64,000 nucleotides of DNA from Henckelia pumila. Lineage: Eukaryota > Streptophyta > Magnoliopsida > Lamiales > Gesneriaceae. The DNA lies in NCBI RefSeq assembly GCF_033568475.1, contig NC_133121.1:136308375-136372374 (forward strand). Direction: 5' to 3'. The notes beneath the pieces were generated by a model, which ran no database searches, had not been told where the DNA came from, and worked only from the letters and a program-made list of their open reading frames with translations. This document shows positions 45,585-55,557 of this stretch, one piece after another. Position 1 is the first letter of the stretch. The number at the start of each line of letters is the position of its first letter. Position numbers and translations under genes: made by a program.

Positions 45585-47014
45585 GATGTTGACTTCCGAG
45601 AGTCAATATCTCCTGCCATATCTGCATCTGTGTAGCCTAGAAGCTCAAGTCTAGATCCTCCAAAACATAATCTGTGTTTAGAGGTGCTTCGTATATATCT
45701 CAATATCCATTTTACTGCAGCCCAATGTTCCTTTCCTAGTTTTGAAAGAAATCTACTCACTACACCGACAGAGTGAGCTAAATTCGGTCGAGTACATACC
45801 ATGACATACATCAGACTTCCAACTGCTGAAGCATATGGAACTTTTCTTATTTCTTCTTCCTCATCCTCTGAAGGACTCTGCTTTGAGTTCAACTTGAAGT
45901 GATTGGCAAGAGGACATCCAACCGCTTTAGCCTGGTCCATGTTGAACCTTTGAAGTACCTTTTCAATATACTTCTCCCGCGACAACCAGGTCTTCTTGGC
46001 ATATCTATCTCGATAAATTTCCATGCCAATAATTCTTTTTGCTGGCCCCAAGTCCTTCATCGCAAAGGTCTTGCTTAGTTGTTTCTTTAGGCCTTTTATT
46101 TTAGAAACATCTTTGCCAACAATCAACATGTCATCTACATAGAGCAGAAGCACCATCAAATCATCATCAGAGGTTTTATTGACAAACACACAATGGTCTG
46201 CAGTTGTATTCATGAATCCTTGTTGAGTGATTACAGATTCAAACTTTTTGTACCATTGTCTCGGTGCTTGCTTAAGACCGTATAGATCCTCTTTTCCCTC
46301 CTTTGCAAAACCCTCTGGTTGCTCCATGTAGATCTCTTCCTCCAAATCCCCATGAAGGAATGCGGTCTTGACATCCATTTGTTCCACCTCCAAATTATGC
46401 TCAGCTGCTAATCCCAGCACAATTCGGATGGATGTCATTTTCACCACAGGTGAAAATATTTCGTCAAAGTCGAACCCATGTTTTTGCCCGAAACCTTTGA
46501 CGACAATCCTTGCTTTGTATCTTGGTTGACTACTGTGCTCTTCGTGCTTCAACTTGAACATACACTTGTTTTTCAAAGCTTTCTTGCCTCTCGGCAAATT
46601 CACCAGCTTAAATGTATCATTTTCATGCAAAGATTGCATTTCATCTTTCATAGCTTCCATCCACTTATCCTTGTGTTCACTGGTAATAACTTCTTGAAAG
46701 CTCTCTGGTTCTCCTCCGTCAGTTAGCTGTATATATTCATTTGGGGAATATCTGGTCGAGGGTCGCACGGTTCTTCCAGAACGTGTGGTCATGTCACCAC
46801 GAGAACTTTCTGCTGATGGTTCAATGTGAACACGATCATCATTGTTGTTTGATGATTCATCCTCAGGTTGAATTTCTTTCTGATCATTCTGCACTTCATC
46901 TTCAACTCGTTGTGGATTTACAGTTGAAGGCCACCATTCAATATCTGTATCAGATTTGGGATTTTGATCTCCAATTTTCTCCAAGAATTCATTCTCCTGA
47001 AAATATGGCATCAC
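45581..47014 (-). pseudogene. Copia reverse transcriptase domain
   Basis: Contains YKARIVVKGFGQKHGFDFDE, MDVKTAFLHGDLEEEIYMEQ, YGLKQAPRQWYKKF and the catalytic LLLYVDDMLIVG, then the connection region up to LGYTDADMAGD. Between EGKEDL and YGLKQ the usual seven or so residues are missing, a small in-frame deletion. A frameshift separates it from the integrase part. Confidence 0.88.
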
Positions 47015-48458
47015 GACTTCTTATAGGCTTTTTGAGATCTATGTTGTAAAACTTGTAACCGAGCTGATCTTCTCCATAGCCTATAAATATGCACTTTTTT
47101 GTTTTGGTATCCAACTTATGTCTTTCATCCTTCGGTACATGCACATAAGCAACATACCCAAAGACCCGCAAATGATCATAGCAAACATCCTTGCCTTGCC
47201 ACACCTGCTCCAGAGTATCATAATTGAGAGGAACACAAGGTGAGCGATTCAATATGTATGCGGCTGCAACCACGGCCTCACCCCAAAACTCCTTAGACAA
47301 CTTTGCATGTGAGAGCATACTTCTGGCTCTTTCGGCCAAGGTTATGTTCATCCTTTCAGCTAATCCATTGATTTGTGGAGTTTTTGGTGGTGTCATTTGG
47401 TGTCGTATTCCATTCTTCTTGCATATCTCATCAAAAGATCCAATGTATTCTCCTCCATTATCTGTTCGAATACATTTGAGTTTTGTGTCGGTTTGCCGTT
47501 CAACCAAGTTTAGAAATTTGTTAAATGTTTCTACAACTTGGTCCTTTGTTTTGAGTGTCCATACCCAAATTTTCCGAGAATGATCGTCGATAAAAGTTAC
47601 CCAGTATCTTGCTCCTCTGAGTGATGATGGAATTGGGCCACATAGATCTGAGTGCACCAGATCTAAAATTTTATCGGCTCTGCTAGGAGGTGAACTCTTG
47701 AATGATATCCTGTTTTGTTTTCCGGCTAAGCAGTTAGTGTATTGTTTCATATAAACTTGCTTTATACCGGGTAGAACTTGCTTGCTCACAAGACGTGTAA
47801 GATTTTTTTCACTTATGTGGCCAAGACGTCGGTGCCACAATTTTGTTGAGTTTTCTTCTGTTGTGCAGTACATGCTCTCAGAATGTTTCTCTTGTACTAC
47901 ATAGAGCTTCAACATCTTTGATCCTTTTGCTACAACAAGTGATCCTTTTGAAATCTTGCATACCCCGTTTCGAAAGGTGGTGCAGAAACCTTCCTCATTG
48001 AGTCTTTCGACTGATATAAGACTCAGACGCATATCTGGAACATGCCTGACGTCTTTCAGAATCAGTGTAGAGCCATCCACGGTAGTCAAGTTCACATCTA
48101 TTTTTCCAACGACTTTAGATATGTCGTTGTTCCCCATCCTGACCACACCATAATCCCCTTGTGTGTAGGATGTAAAGCATTGTCTTCGGGATGTGACGTG
48201 GATGGTTGCTCCACTGTCGATTATCCAGGTGGTCTCTTGAGTTGCCAGATTTACCGACTCCTGTTCCGCCTCATGAACAACATTGAATTCATCAATGATG
48301 TTTGTTTGTTCATCACTGGATTCATGTTTGTTCTTGTCCTTCGATTGTGGGCAGTATTTCTTAATATGCCCCTTTTCTCCATAGCGATGACACTTTATGT
48401 GGGCGTATCTTCCTGAGGATTTACTCCTCCTTGGCTTATGATGTGTGCTTCCTTTGAA
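46989..48458 (-). pseudogene. Copia zinc knuckle, protease and integrase domains
   Basis: One frame, continuous from the stop that ends gag. First comes a zinc knuckle with its second Cys changed (CHRYGEKGHIKKYC), then protease WIIDSGATIHVTS (catalytic DSG intact). Integrase follows with LWHRRLGHISEKNL; its zinc site has one Cys replaced (YTNCLAGKQ). The catalytic core has DLVHSDLCGP, YWVTFIDDHSR and IRTDNGGEY. The frame ends at 46989 with a stop. The damaged metal-binding residues agree with loss of function. Confidence 0.85.
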
Positions 48459-48494
48459 CTTGCTTCTCCCCCTTGACTCCGTAGCCAGAACATC

Positions 48495-49061
48495 TTACTG
48501 TGAGGTAGAAGCTCCCTGGGATCTCCGCCCCATTTCTTCATTCAAGATGCCACTCTTGATGACGTCCATGCTCACAACTCCACCTGGGGCTGTGTTCGTG
48601 AGTGATATTTTCAATGTCTCCCACGTATCTGGTAATGAAGCTAGTACAAGCAGGGAAATCACCTCGTCATCAAGTTTTATGCCCATACTTGATAACTGCT
48701 GCACGAACCCTTGAATTTCGTTCAGATGGTCTGCCACCAAAGTTCCTTCTTTATATCGAACCTGAACTAGCTTTGTCAGGTAGAACAATTTGTTGTTGCC
48801 ACTTTTGGAGGCATATAATGTCTCCAACTTCACCCAAAGTGTACGAGCATGAGTCTCATTACAAATGTGATTGTACACGTTATCATCGACAAATTGTCTG
48901 ATGTAACTGCAGACTTGTTCGTGCTCAAAGGTTCAGTCGGCATCTGATTTATCATCTGGTTTAAACTCACTGAACACCGGTAGATGAATTTTGGTGACAA
49001 ATAGAAGATCTTTCATCTTGCTCTTCCAAAGTTGATAGTTGGAGCCATTAAGATTAATCAT
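48495..49061 (-). pseudogene. Copia gag (UBN2-type) with an internal stop
   Basis: Starts [20 protein letters not shown] and passes a TGA stop at 48935-48933, where the family has Trp (the usual WxFEHxQVC segment). It continues in the same frame with NHICNETHARTLWVKLETLY, NEIQGFVQQLSSMGIKLDDE and ASLPDTWETLK, then stops again at 48495. The gag protein would normally coat the element's RNA. Confidence 0.82.
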
Positions 49062-49109
49062 CTTACTAACGTACCTCAATCTTTTATGACTGCTATCAAC
49101 GAACTAATC

Positions 49110-49330
49110 GTCAAGCATGAACACAAAAGAATTACTTCCCTAATATTGTCTAGAAAGCCTTTTCTGATGTGGAAGTTCAGACTGAGCTGCAACCACAGAG
49201 CATACGAGAACTTCCTATAGTATTTGAGAACCTCGCTTTCGTAATACTGTCTAGAAAGTATTTTCTGATGTGGAAGGTCAGACTCAGCTGCACCACAGAG
49301 CATACGAGAACTTTCTATAGTATTTGAAAT
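49110..49330 (-). repeat. Tandem duplication in the copia leader
   Basis: A unit of about 103 bp containing GTCTAGAAAG, TTTTCTGATGTGGAAG, CACAGAGCATACGAGAAC and CTATAGTATTTGA occurs twice between gag and the 5' LTR. It lies where the primer site and packaging signal should be. I find no tRNA-Met 3'-end match (TGGTATCAGAGC) next to the LTR, so the primer may be an internal tRNA fragment or the site may be lost. Confidence 0.7.
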
Positions 49331-49336
49331 ACTAGT

Positions 49337-49828
49337 TGTTGGGGATATCAGGGACTAGCGTAAACTTGAGGCAACATCGCAGCGAAATACTACAAGTAAA
49401 TGATCAACAACTCGAACAAGATGTACACCGATATTTATAGTGGTTCACCCAATTGGGCTACGTTCATTCAATACTCAAAGAGATCACTTCTTTATTAATA
49501 ACAAAGAAGACAAGAGAATTGAGATTACAAACTCACTTTCTCATAACTAATCCTATTCCTTCCAAGGATAAACACTCTTTAAGAAATATCACACTAAATC
49601 CTCTTGAACACTTTTATACTTTGAGTTTATAGAAGAGAGGATTTTGTGTTTTGGTGTTTTGAGAAATGAAGAATGAATGAGTATTTATAGGTGAAGTTTG
49701 GGGTAGAAAACAAAACAAATACATCATTGCTTACATAATAAACTCAATAATTGTTTGAACAACTCAACCATGCATGTGTTTCTCACTTGTCAAGCATGTG
49801 CATGTATAATGTAGCTTGATATCTAGCA
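49337..49828 (-). repeat. 5' LTR of the copia element
   Basis: 492 bp, TGCTAGATATC to GATATCCCCAACA on the minus strand, with both terminal dinucleotides intact. It contains the LTR's TATTTATAGG promoter-like box near 49690. Confidence 0.88.
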
Positions 49829-49833
49829 TAATT

Positions 49834-50302
49834 ACCCATTTTCAATTTGATGCAAACTAATAGTAGAATCAATTGGTTGGACTGAAATCCATTTAAAACA
49901 TTTTCACAAAATCAAGAAATAAGTGCTAATTGGCAGCTCGAACAGATTCATAAACTTTGTTTATCAGATTTCTAGCCTAGTTCATAAAATGAATGAAACA
50001 AATTAAATGAAATAACCAATAAATTAATGTTTACCTGGATCTCAAAATCCTATCCCCAGAATTCCTGAACCCGAACTTGCAAGTGAAAACAGGACAGGTT
50101 GTTGCACATGGCCGTTGATCAGGAAAACCTGCGTGCTGCACTTAGGTTCTCCATCAAACCGAAAAAAAAATCTATTGGTTTGTATTTTCCAAATCAAACA
50201 GAGCATGGGTATCCAAATAACAAAACTCAAACATAACGAAATATATCACTAAATGCAGAACAACGGAACATGCACATATATAAGCATGTTTAAGGTAAAA
50301 AC
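49834..50302 (-). other. Host segment with a possible unknown exon
   Basis: On the minus strand a segment ending at the good donor CCAG then GTAAAC (50035-50034) could start after the acceptor GCACGCAG near 50129. One frame through it is open (FPDQRPCATTCPVFTCKFGF), another carries LINGHVQQPVLFSLASSGSG before a stop. Neither is recognised. It lies between the ribosomal S7 exon and the copia insertion. Confidence 0.35.
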
Positions 50303-50377
50303 CTGAGCAACATTCTCCTCAAATTCAGTGGGCACAACGTCCCTGTCTTTGTGAATCTTTTGCGCGGCTGTGAACCT
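50303..50377 (-). pseudogene. Ribosomal protein S7 (eS7), first coding exon, start codon lost
   Basis: A 75-bp segment bounded by an acceptor (TGCAG) and a donor (CAG, then GTTTTTA) encodes RFTAAQKIHKDRDVV then PTEFEENVAQ, the first 25 residues of plant 40S protein S7. Position 1 is AGG instead of ATG. No further S7 exons (such as the one for ALFDLENTN) follow, so this is an isolated fragment. Plant S7 is a core small-subunit protein; this copy cannot make it. Confidence 0.75.
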
Positions 50378-50544
50378 CTGCACAACAAAAAGATGCAATC
50401 ACGTTTAAGTTCAAATCAACATTTATTTTAAACTGAAGGCATCACATACACTGCATATATAATTCCAATAATAACCAAAGCTACTTAAGCCACCCATATT
50501 GAACAACACACGATTAGTTTTTTCCATATTTTCTTGTAGTGTTA

Positions 50545-51098
50545 GGTTCGAGGACGTTTGATGAGTTAGGTAGTGTTTGGGTTAAAAGCACTTCTCAACT
50601 TTTTTGTTAACAAAAATTTGAAATTTTGTAAAATTTTGTTAATAAAAAGTCGAGAAGTGCTTCCTAGAATTTATTCCAAACACTGTTTTAATGTTTCCAC
50701 ATGAGCAAATTTTGTGCCTCTTGCTTCCCCGAGAGATATTTTGACTCTTGAATCCCAATCTAGTGAAGTTATTCCGGCGGTCTTGTTTCTTACAAGGTTG
50801 AAAATGAGAAACTAAAGTTAGAAAATAGCATAAATATTCACAGAAAAATTTTCCATCAGCGAAAGCTTGATTTTTGATAGAAAGATTACGAGATGGTGGA
50901 AAAAAAAGCCACCAACGTAAAATCATATCATGGTTTTATAGCATCATGAGGTCTATCTAAGTAATCATTTAAATATTCAATATTTACTTCATCAGCAAGT
51001 ACAGTTTGCCAGAATCATAACCTTATGCAAATTTTTATCGTTCAAAAAACTTTTATAGAGTGATTCAGTACCATGCAAAAGAGTCGCCAAACTGCCAA
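50545..51098 (-). pseudogene. Rearranged fragment of the LRR pseudokinase gene
   Basis: The text matches 20355-20780 of the gene at 19876-23404 at roughly 90 percent by eye. It covers the end of exon 2, all of intron 2 and the start of exon 3. Differences: a 27-bp loss within exon 3 between two GCCTC repeats, an altered acceptor (CTAGCAG became CTTGTAAG), point changes, and a MITE inserted at about 50572-50687. Because the intron is kept, the copy arose at DNA level and not from mRNA. Orientation is the same as the source gene. Confidence 0.88.
50572..50687. mobile_element. Palindromic MITE with GTGTTTGG ends, inside the RLK fragment
   Basis: It starts TAGTGTTTGGG and ends CCAAACACTG, and its two halves (AGCACTTCTCAACTTTTT and AAAAAGTCGAGAAGTGCT) are inverted repeats. 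RLK-derived text resumes on both sides, so it landed after the fragment did. A very similar element lies at 51439-51558. Confidence 0.75.
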
Positions 51099-51114
51099 TA
51101 TGTTGGAATATAAT

Positions 51115-51430
51115 AAGGAAAAACGACAATTTTGGTCCTAAATGTTTGTCACTTTGCGATTTTGGTCTTATACGTTTTCATATTTCAGTTTTAGTTCTGC
51201 ATGTTTTGATTTTTGGCAATTTCGGTCCTTTTTCTTCGAAAATGCTGACGTGGCACTGTACACGTCAGCTCCACATCAGCACTGCATTGGTGCCACATCA
51301 ACGTCACATCGGAAAAAGGACTAAAATTGCCAAAAAATAAAGATAGCATACTAAAACTGAAATCTGAAAATATAGAAGATCGAAATCGCAAAGTGACAAA
51401 CATACATGACCAAAAAAGCAATTTTCCCTA
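51115..51430. mobile_element. Long-inverted-repeat MITE, copy 3 (best preserved)
   Basis: It starts AAGGAAAAACGACAATTTTG and ends GCAATTTTCCCT. The halves share GTTTGTCACTTTGCGATTT and its inverted match AAATCGCAAAGTGACAAAC. The centre carries CACGTCAGCTCCACATCAGC. TATAATA occurs at both flanks and may be the target duplication. It abuts the end of the RLK fragment. Confidence 0.75.
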
Positions 51431-51438
51431 TATAATAA

Positions 51439-51558
51439 TTTAGGTACTGATTGGAAGAGTTTCTAAAAAACATTTCTCAACTTTTCATTAACAAAATTTT
51501 ACAAAATTTTATTAAGAAAAAGTTAAGAAGTGATTCTAAAAACCTCTTCCAAACACTA
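51439..51558. mobile_element. Palindromic MITE with GTGTTTGG-like ends, copy 3
   Basis: The right end CCAAACACTA and the inner halves (ACATTTCTCAACTTTTC and AAAAAGTTAAGAAGTGA) match the MITE at 50572-50687. The left end (GTACTGATTGGAAG) is more diverged. Confidence 0.65.
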
Positions 51559-51725
51559 TCTAAGTCTAATACAACATTTCCATTTATCACCATAATAATT
51601 GATTGAGCTTCTTTCAATATTGGAGCATCTTTTTAATAAGGTTTAAATGGATCCAACAAAATATTGTTTGATCTACGGTTCTATCTCTGCAAAAGAGGCC
51701 CACAACTTGGTCATTAGTCTTTAGT
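51559..51725. other. Short spacer
   Basis: AT-rich DNA between two small elements, with no feature I can name. Confidence 0.4.
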
Positions 51726-52110
51726 AGTGGTGAGCATTCGATCGGTTTGGTTATCGAACGAACCGAAGTGATAATAACCGAACCGAACCGAACCAAAATA
51801 TTTAGCTATAACCGAACCGATTGATTTAATTATAATAATTGATAACAATCAAACCAAATTATGATCGATTAATTCGGTTACCGACCAAATTAACCGATGT
51901 TTTCAAACAAATTGATGGCAACTTATTCTACCACGGGTGAGCAAGATTTCGGTTAAACCGAATTAACTAATCGAACCGAGCCAATTTGAAAATCGGTTCG
52001 ATTATTTTGGTAATTCAATTTTAAAATTTGAATAAATCAATCATATCGGTTAATTCGGTTCGGTTACAGTTTTCAAAATTTTATATTCGGTTAACCAAAT
52101 TAACCGATAT
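51726..52110. repeat. hAT-like repeat with CGGTTCGGTT subterminal motifs
   Basis: AACCGAACCG or CGGTTCGGTT-type motifs occur more than ten times in both orientations. The start reads TAGTGGTGAGCATTCGATCG, and a second start-like GGTGAGCAAGATTTCGG lies at 51938. Such repeats are common at the ends of plant hAT-type non-autonomous elements. Two partial copies may be joined here. Confidence 0.55.
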
Positions 52111-52478
52111 ATTAAATACTATTATTTTATAATTTAATATTTATAATGTTGCACAATAATTTAATTTTAATTTTAAAATCCTAAACCCTAATTTCTAAAA
52201 CGCTCTCCCTCATTCAGCGTTCTCTTATATCTCCTCTCTCCACTCCTGTTTTCATCCGCCGATGACCCATTTATCTCATCGTCGATCGAGCCGACGTACA
52301 ACCCATCTTTTTATGTTTAAGTCAGTATCTGTTTCATCATTTGGTTGCTTGTAGTATTTATCCGAGAGATTATGGCGTGCACACGATGGCTGTGAAGGCT
52401 ATATTTATTGGGATTTGAGTTTGTTTTCTTATTGACTCTGTTTCTTTGGTTTATTTGACATTCCTTCTTTGTGCATTT

Positions 52479-52531
<53 letters not shown>

Positions 52532-52690
52532 CCATATCAGAATACCCAAAATTGTGAAGTCCAGGAGCAATATAAAACAGCAGCAAGTTATACACACATA
52601 TGTATATATAAATAGTTTGTTGGTTTTGTACTTCTGGAAAAATTGTACATTTATTTTATGAATATATATTGATGAAAAATATATTTTCTT
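52111..52690. other. Spacer with a (TA)n microsatellite
   Basis: It contains about 22 TA units at 52483-52527, which account for the frames at 52317-52661. It ends with the left TTCTT target duplication (52686-52690) of the chromovirus. A CT-rich stretch (52203-52290) could be an old leader, but no gene is recognisable. Confidence 0.55.
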
Positions 52691-55370
52691 TGTAACACCC
52701 GGTATTTTTAAATACGTAAATCCGCATGCATAATTAGGATATTTAATTATTTAAATTTTAGATTTATGGGTTAAATAATTATGTGAATTATTTATGCATG
52801 ATTTAATTTATTTTCAAGCATTTAACCAATAATTAGTGATTTTTATGATTAATGGCATTTTAATTATTTGATCGCGTAGACGGGACCGTGGACGAACGAG
52901 ATGACAACTTTCTACCCAAATTATTTTATGAGTCTTTTAGGAGCCCAAAAATATTATTTTGAGATTTATTTCCTCAAAATTTTTAGTATTTAATTTTATA
53001 TAATTTTAGGAGTCCATTTTTATCCAAATTTAGCCATTTTAATGACTTTTAATTATTTTTAAAATTCCCTTAATTTGTAATTTCGGGATTTTTATGTTTT
53101 TAATTTAATTTATTAGATTTTAACTTTTATTTGGAGTTTTAAAACTTTATATTTTATATTTAAAACTTTTAATTTCCTAAAAACCTATTAAATTAAAAAC
53201 CTAGACTAAGTCTAACCCTAAACCCCACACACTCACGCCTCCCTTCACCATTAGCTGCCCCACTCCACCTCCTCCATCTTCATCTTCTTCATCTAGCAAT
53301 CCTCAAGAATTCATAGCTCGTTTTTGAAGGTCCGAAGCTCGTCGTCGTCGTCCCGTCGTCCCGAAAACGTTCTACGCAACTCGATCTTTGATTCATCGGT
53401 GAAAGGCATGTTTTCTTTCTCCATTTTTCGTTCCCTATCAGTGATTAATAGTGTGCGTGTGTATGCATCAAATTTATTCAAGAAATTTTCAGAAAAACGT
53501 TTGCTTTTGGATGTTTGCACCTTGTTCATGTGTTATTTTCATCATGCTCACGTTTTGCTATGGTGTGTGCACGGCTGCTGGTCAGGAGATGCATGGGGGG
53601 TTCCTTAGGGTCCCTAGGATGGGTTTGGTTGGATGGTTAAGGCTGGAAGAGGGCTGGAGTTGAGCTACATCAGATCTAGGGTCCAAGGGTTCGCAGCTTA
53701 GGGTTTGGGAGAAAAGGGGTCGGCTGGTGCATGCAGGGCCGAGAACCAGCCGACCCATGGCCAGGTTAGGACCGGCAGGACCTTGGGAAGGTCCTGCCGG
53801 GGGCGGTCCGGCCAGTGGTGGCCGGACTGGTGCGGCAGCAGCCCTTGAAGGGCTGCTGCACGCAGCCGAGAGGATTTGAGAGAGGGGGGGATCGGGTTGG
53901 GCTGGGTTCTGGGCCTGGGTCGGGTCTGGGTGTCCTGGGTCAGGTCAGTAGGTTAGTGGGTCGGGTTAAGTTGGTTCGGGTCCGGGTTTGGTGGGCCGGG
54001 CTCGAGTCTTTTTAATTTTAAAATATTTTAGGAATTAATTGGTTTTTGGGCCAATTAATTAGAAATAAAATTATTTGGACTCCCAAATAATTTTATTTGG
54101 GCTTTTAAAATTTTAATTAAGTTAGTCCATTAATTTTATGGGCTTTTGAGCCCATGAAAGTTATTGGGCGAGTCTTTGGGTTTTTGGGCCCATTGGGCCA
54201 GTTTAAGCTGTTATTGGGCTTAGAATGTTTTAAATGGGCTTTAATTATTTAATTGGGCTTAGAATAATTTTTATTGGGCTTAAGTATGTTATTGGGCCAG
54301 TCTCAGTGTTAATGGGCCAGATTTAAGTAAATGGGCTTGAGTGTTAGGGCCAGCAGTCCAGGACCATCCATGAGAAAATTGCATGTGTCCTGATTATATA
54401 TTTAATTATTTTTATGCATTAAGTTATTTTAATATTTATATGTTAGTAAGAAATTTAAATTAAATATATATGAAGGACACACATTTTAATTAAGTACATG
54501 CATTCATGAAATAATTTTATGCATAATTAAATGTTTAAGGTTGAGCAATAATAATAAAAATATTTTATGTTGGAAGTTGAAGTAGTGTGACAATTTAAGG
54601 GGGATTCGTCCCCATATGTGAACTATTGAAGGGCAGTTTACTGCCAATTTAAGAGGTGATTCGTCACCGCCACGTATGTTGGTTTCCACGCTGATCAGTA
54701 TTTGATGTATGATTTAAGGTTACACTACGGATACAACCATGCGATGTTAGAAAATTAATTGCTCAACAATGTTTATGTATTATGTTATTTAAGTTAAGTT
54801 ATGTTATGTTATGAAATTTTCAAGCATGCTCATTCATGTATATGTATGTATTAGTATTTAATTGTTTTAAATTATTTTAAACCCTTGTTATGTTAGCATG
54901 TTGGGTCTCTAGGCTCACTACACTGGTATGGTGCAGGTGAGTTCGTTGAGGATGAGGTTGTACCCACCGGAGGCGAGGATGTATGAGCGGGCATGCAGTG
55001 ACCCCGTGACCGTGATAGATGTCTGGGTCACATGCATGTTTTTGATTATGTCAGCACGTTACACATTTCATATTATTTTTCAGTGGTTGTGAGTTTTGAA
55101 TATTTTATTGAATATTGTCAGTACATGCAAATTTTAATCATTTTATTTATGCAGCATTTTTAATTAAATGTTTGACTCAGATATTTATTTTATTTTAAAG
55201 AATGCATTTTTATTTAAGTATTTAATTGTTTATTTATTTATTTATGTATTTTAAATCTTTTTATTCTGTGCATATATGTATGGGCATATATGTACATATT
55301 TTATTTAGTAATTATATAAAAAAAAAAATTCGCATATTTATTTGTTAATTATAGAGTTAGGGTCGTTTCA
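52691..55370 (+). repeat. 5' LTR of the chromovirus (2.68 kb)
   Basis: Starts TGTAACACCCGG and ends GGGTCGTTTCA. Notable contents: a GC-rich block with four consecutive perfect hairpins (53717-53859), and about a dozen TGGGCT/TGGGCC motifs at 54100-54350. Open frames within it (53311-54015) do not look like protein genes. Confidence 0.9.
53717..53859 (+). repeat. Array of four perfect hairpins in the 5' LTR
   Basis: Stems, in order: 12 bp (GGGTCGGCTGGT at 53717-53728 with 53745-53756), 13 bp with a GGG loop (CCGGCAGGACCTT at 53772-53784 with 53788-53800), 8 bp (GTCCGGCC at 53806-53813 with 53820-53827), and 11 bp with a TGA loop (GCAGCAGCCCT at 53835-53845 with 53849-53859). The array is repeated in the 3' LTR at about 61159-61301. 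Confidence 0.85.
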
Positions 55371-55372
55371 GT

Positions 55373-55384
55373 TGGTATCAGAGC
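55373..55384 (+). promoter_or_regulatory. Primer binding site (tRNA-iMet)
   Basis: TGGTATCAGAGC, the complement of the 3' end of initiator tRNA-Met, two bases after the 5' LTR. This is the usual primer site of Tekay/Del and many copia elements. Confidence 0.9.
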
Positions 55385-55557
55385 ACGGTCCTTGAAGGGG
55401 TTATTACTGCTATGCGAGCTCAGAAATCCACGCTACCGGTCTGTAAGTTTTAAGTGTTTACAACATGATTTACTTTTAAGAATTTAAGTTAGCATTAATT
55501 TTTAAACCACTTAGTTATGCATGACGATTTACGTAAAGAAATATGTGGTGGTGCAGA

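Larger units (their letters stand above)
44665..49828 (-). mobile_element. Ty1/copia retrotransposon, Tnt1/Tork-like, complete in outline but defective
   Basis: It is flanked by perfect TAATT duplications (44660-44664 and 49829-49833). On the minus strand: 5' LTR (49828-49337), leader with a tandem duplication, gag, zinc knuckle, protease, integrase, reverse transcriptase, RNase H, polypurine tract (TTGAGGGGGAGAAT, near 45171-45158) and 3' LTR (45157-44665). The coding region has two in-frame stops near gag and at least two frameshifts, so it is not autonomous now. The domain order PR-INT-RT-RH defines copia, and the wording resembles tobacco Tnt1. Confidence 0.9.

Noticed and set aside
52317-52661. 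Open frames on both strands at 52.3-52.7 kb
   Set aside because: They are created by the (TA)n run, giving Ile-Tyr repeats.
53311-54015. Open frames within the chromovirus LTR
   Set aside because: The LTR is present twice with frame-breaking differences, and the products are unlike any protein. The GC-rich part is better explained by hairpins.
55371-55390. tRNA-like sequence
   Set aside because: Only a 12-base match to the 3' end of tRNA-iMet directly after an LTR, i.e. a primer site and not a tRNA gene.
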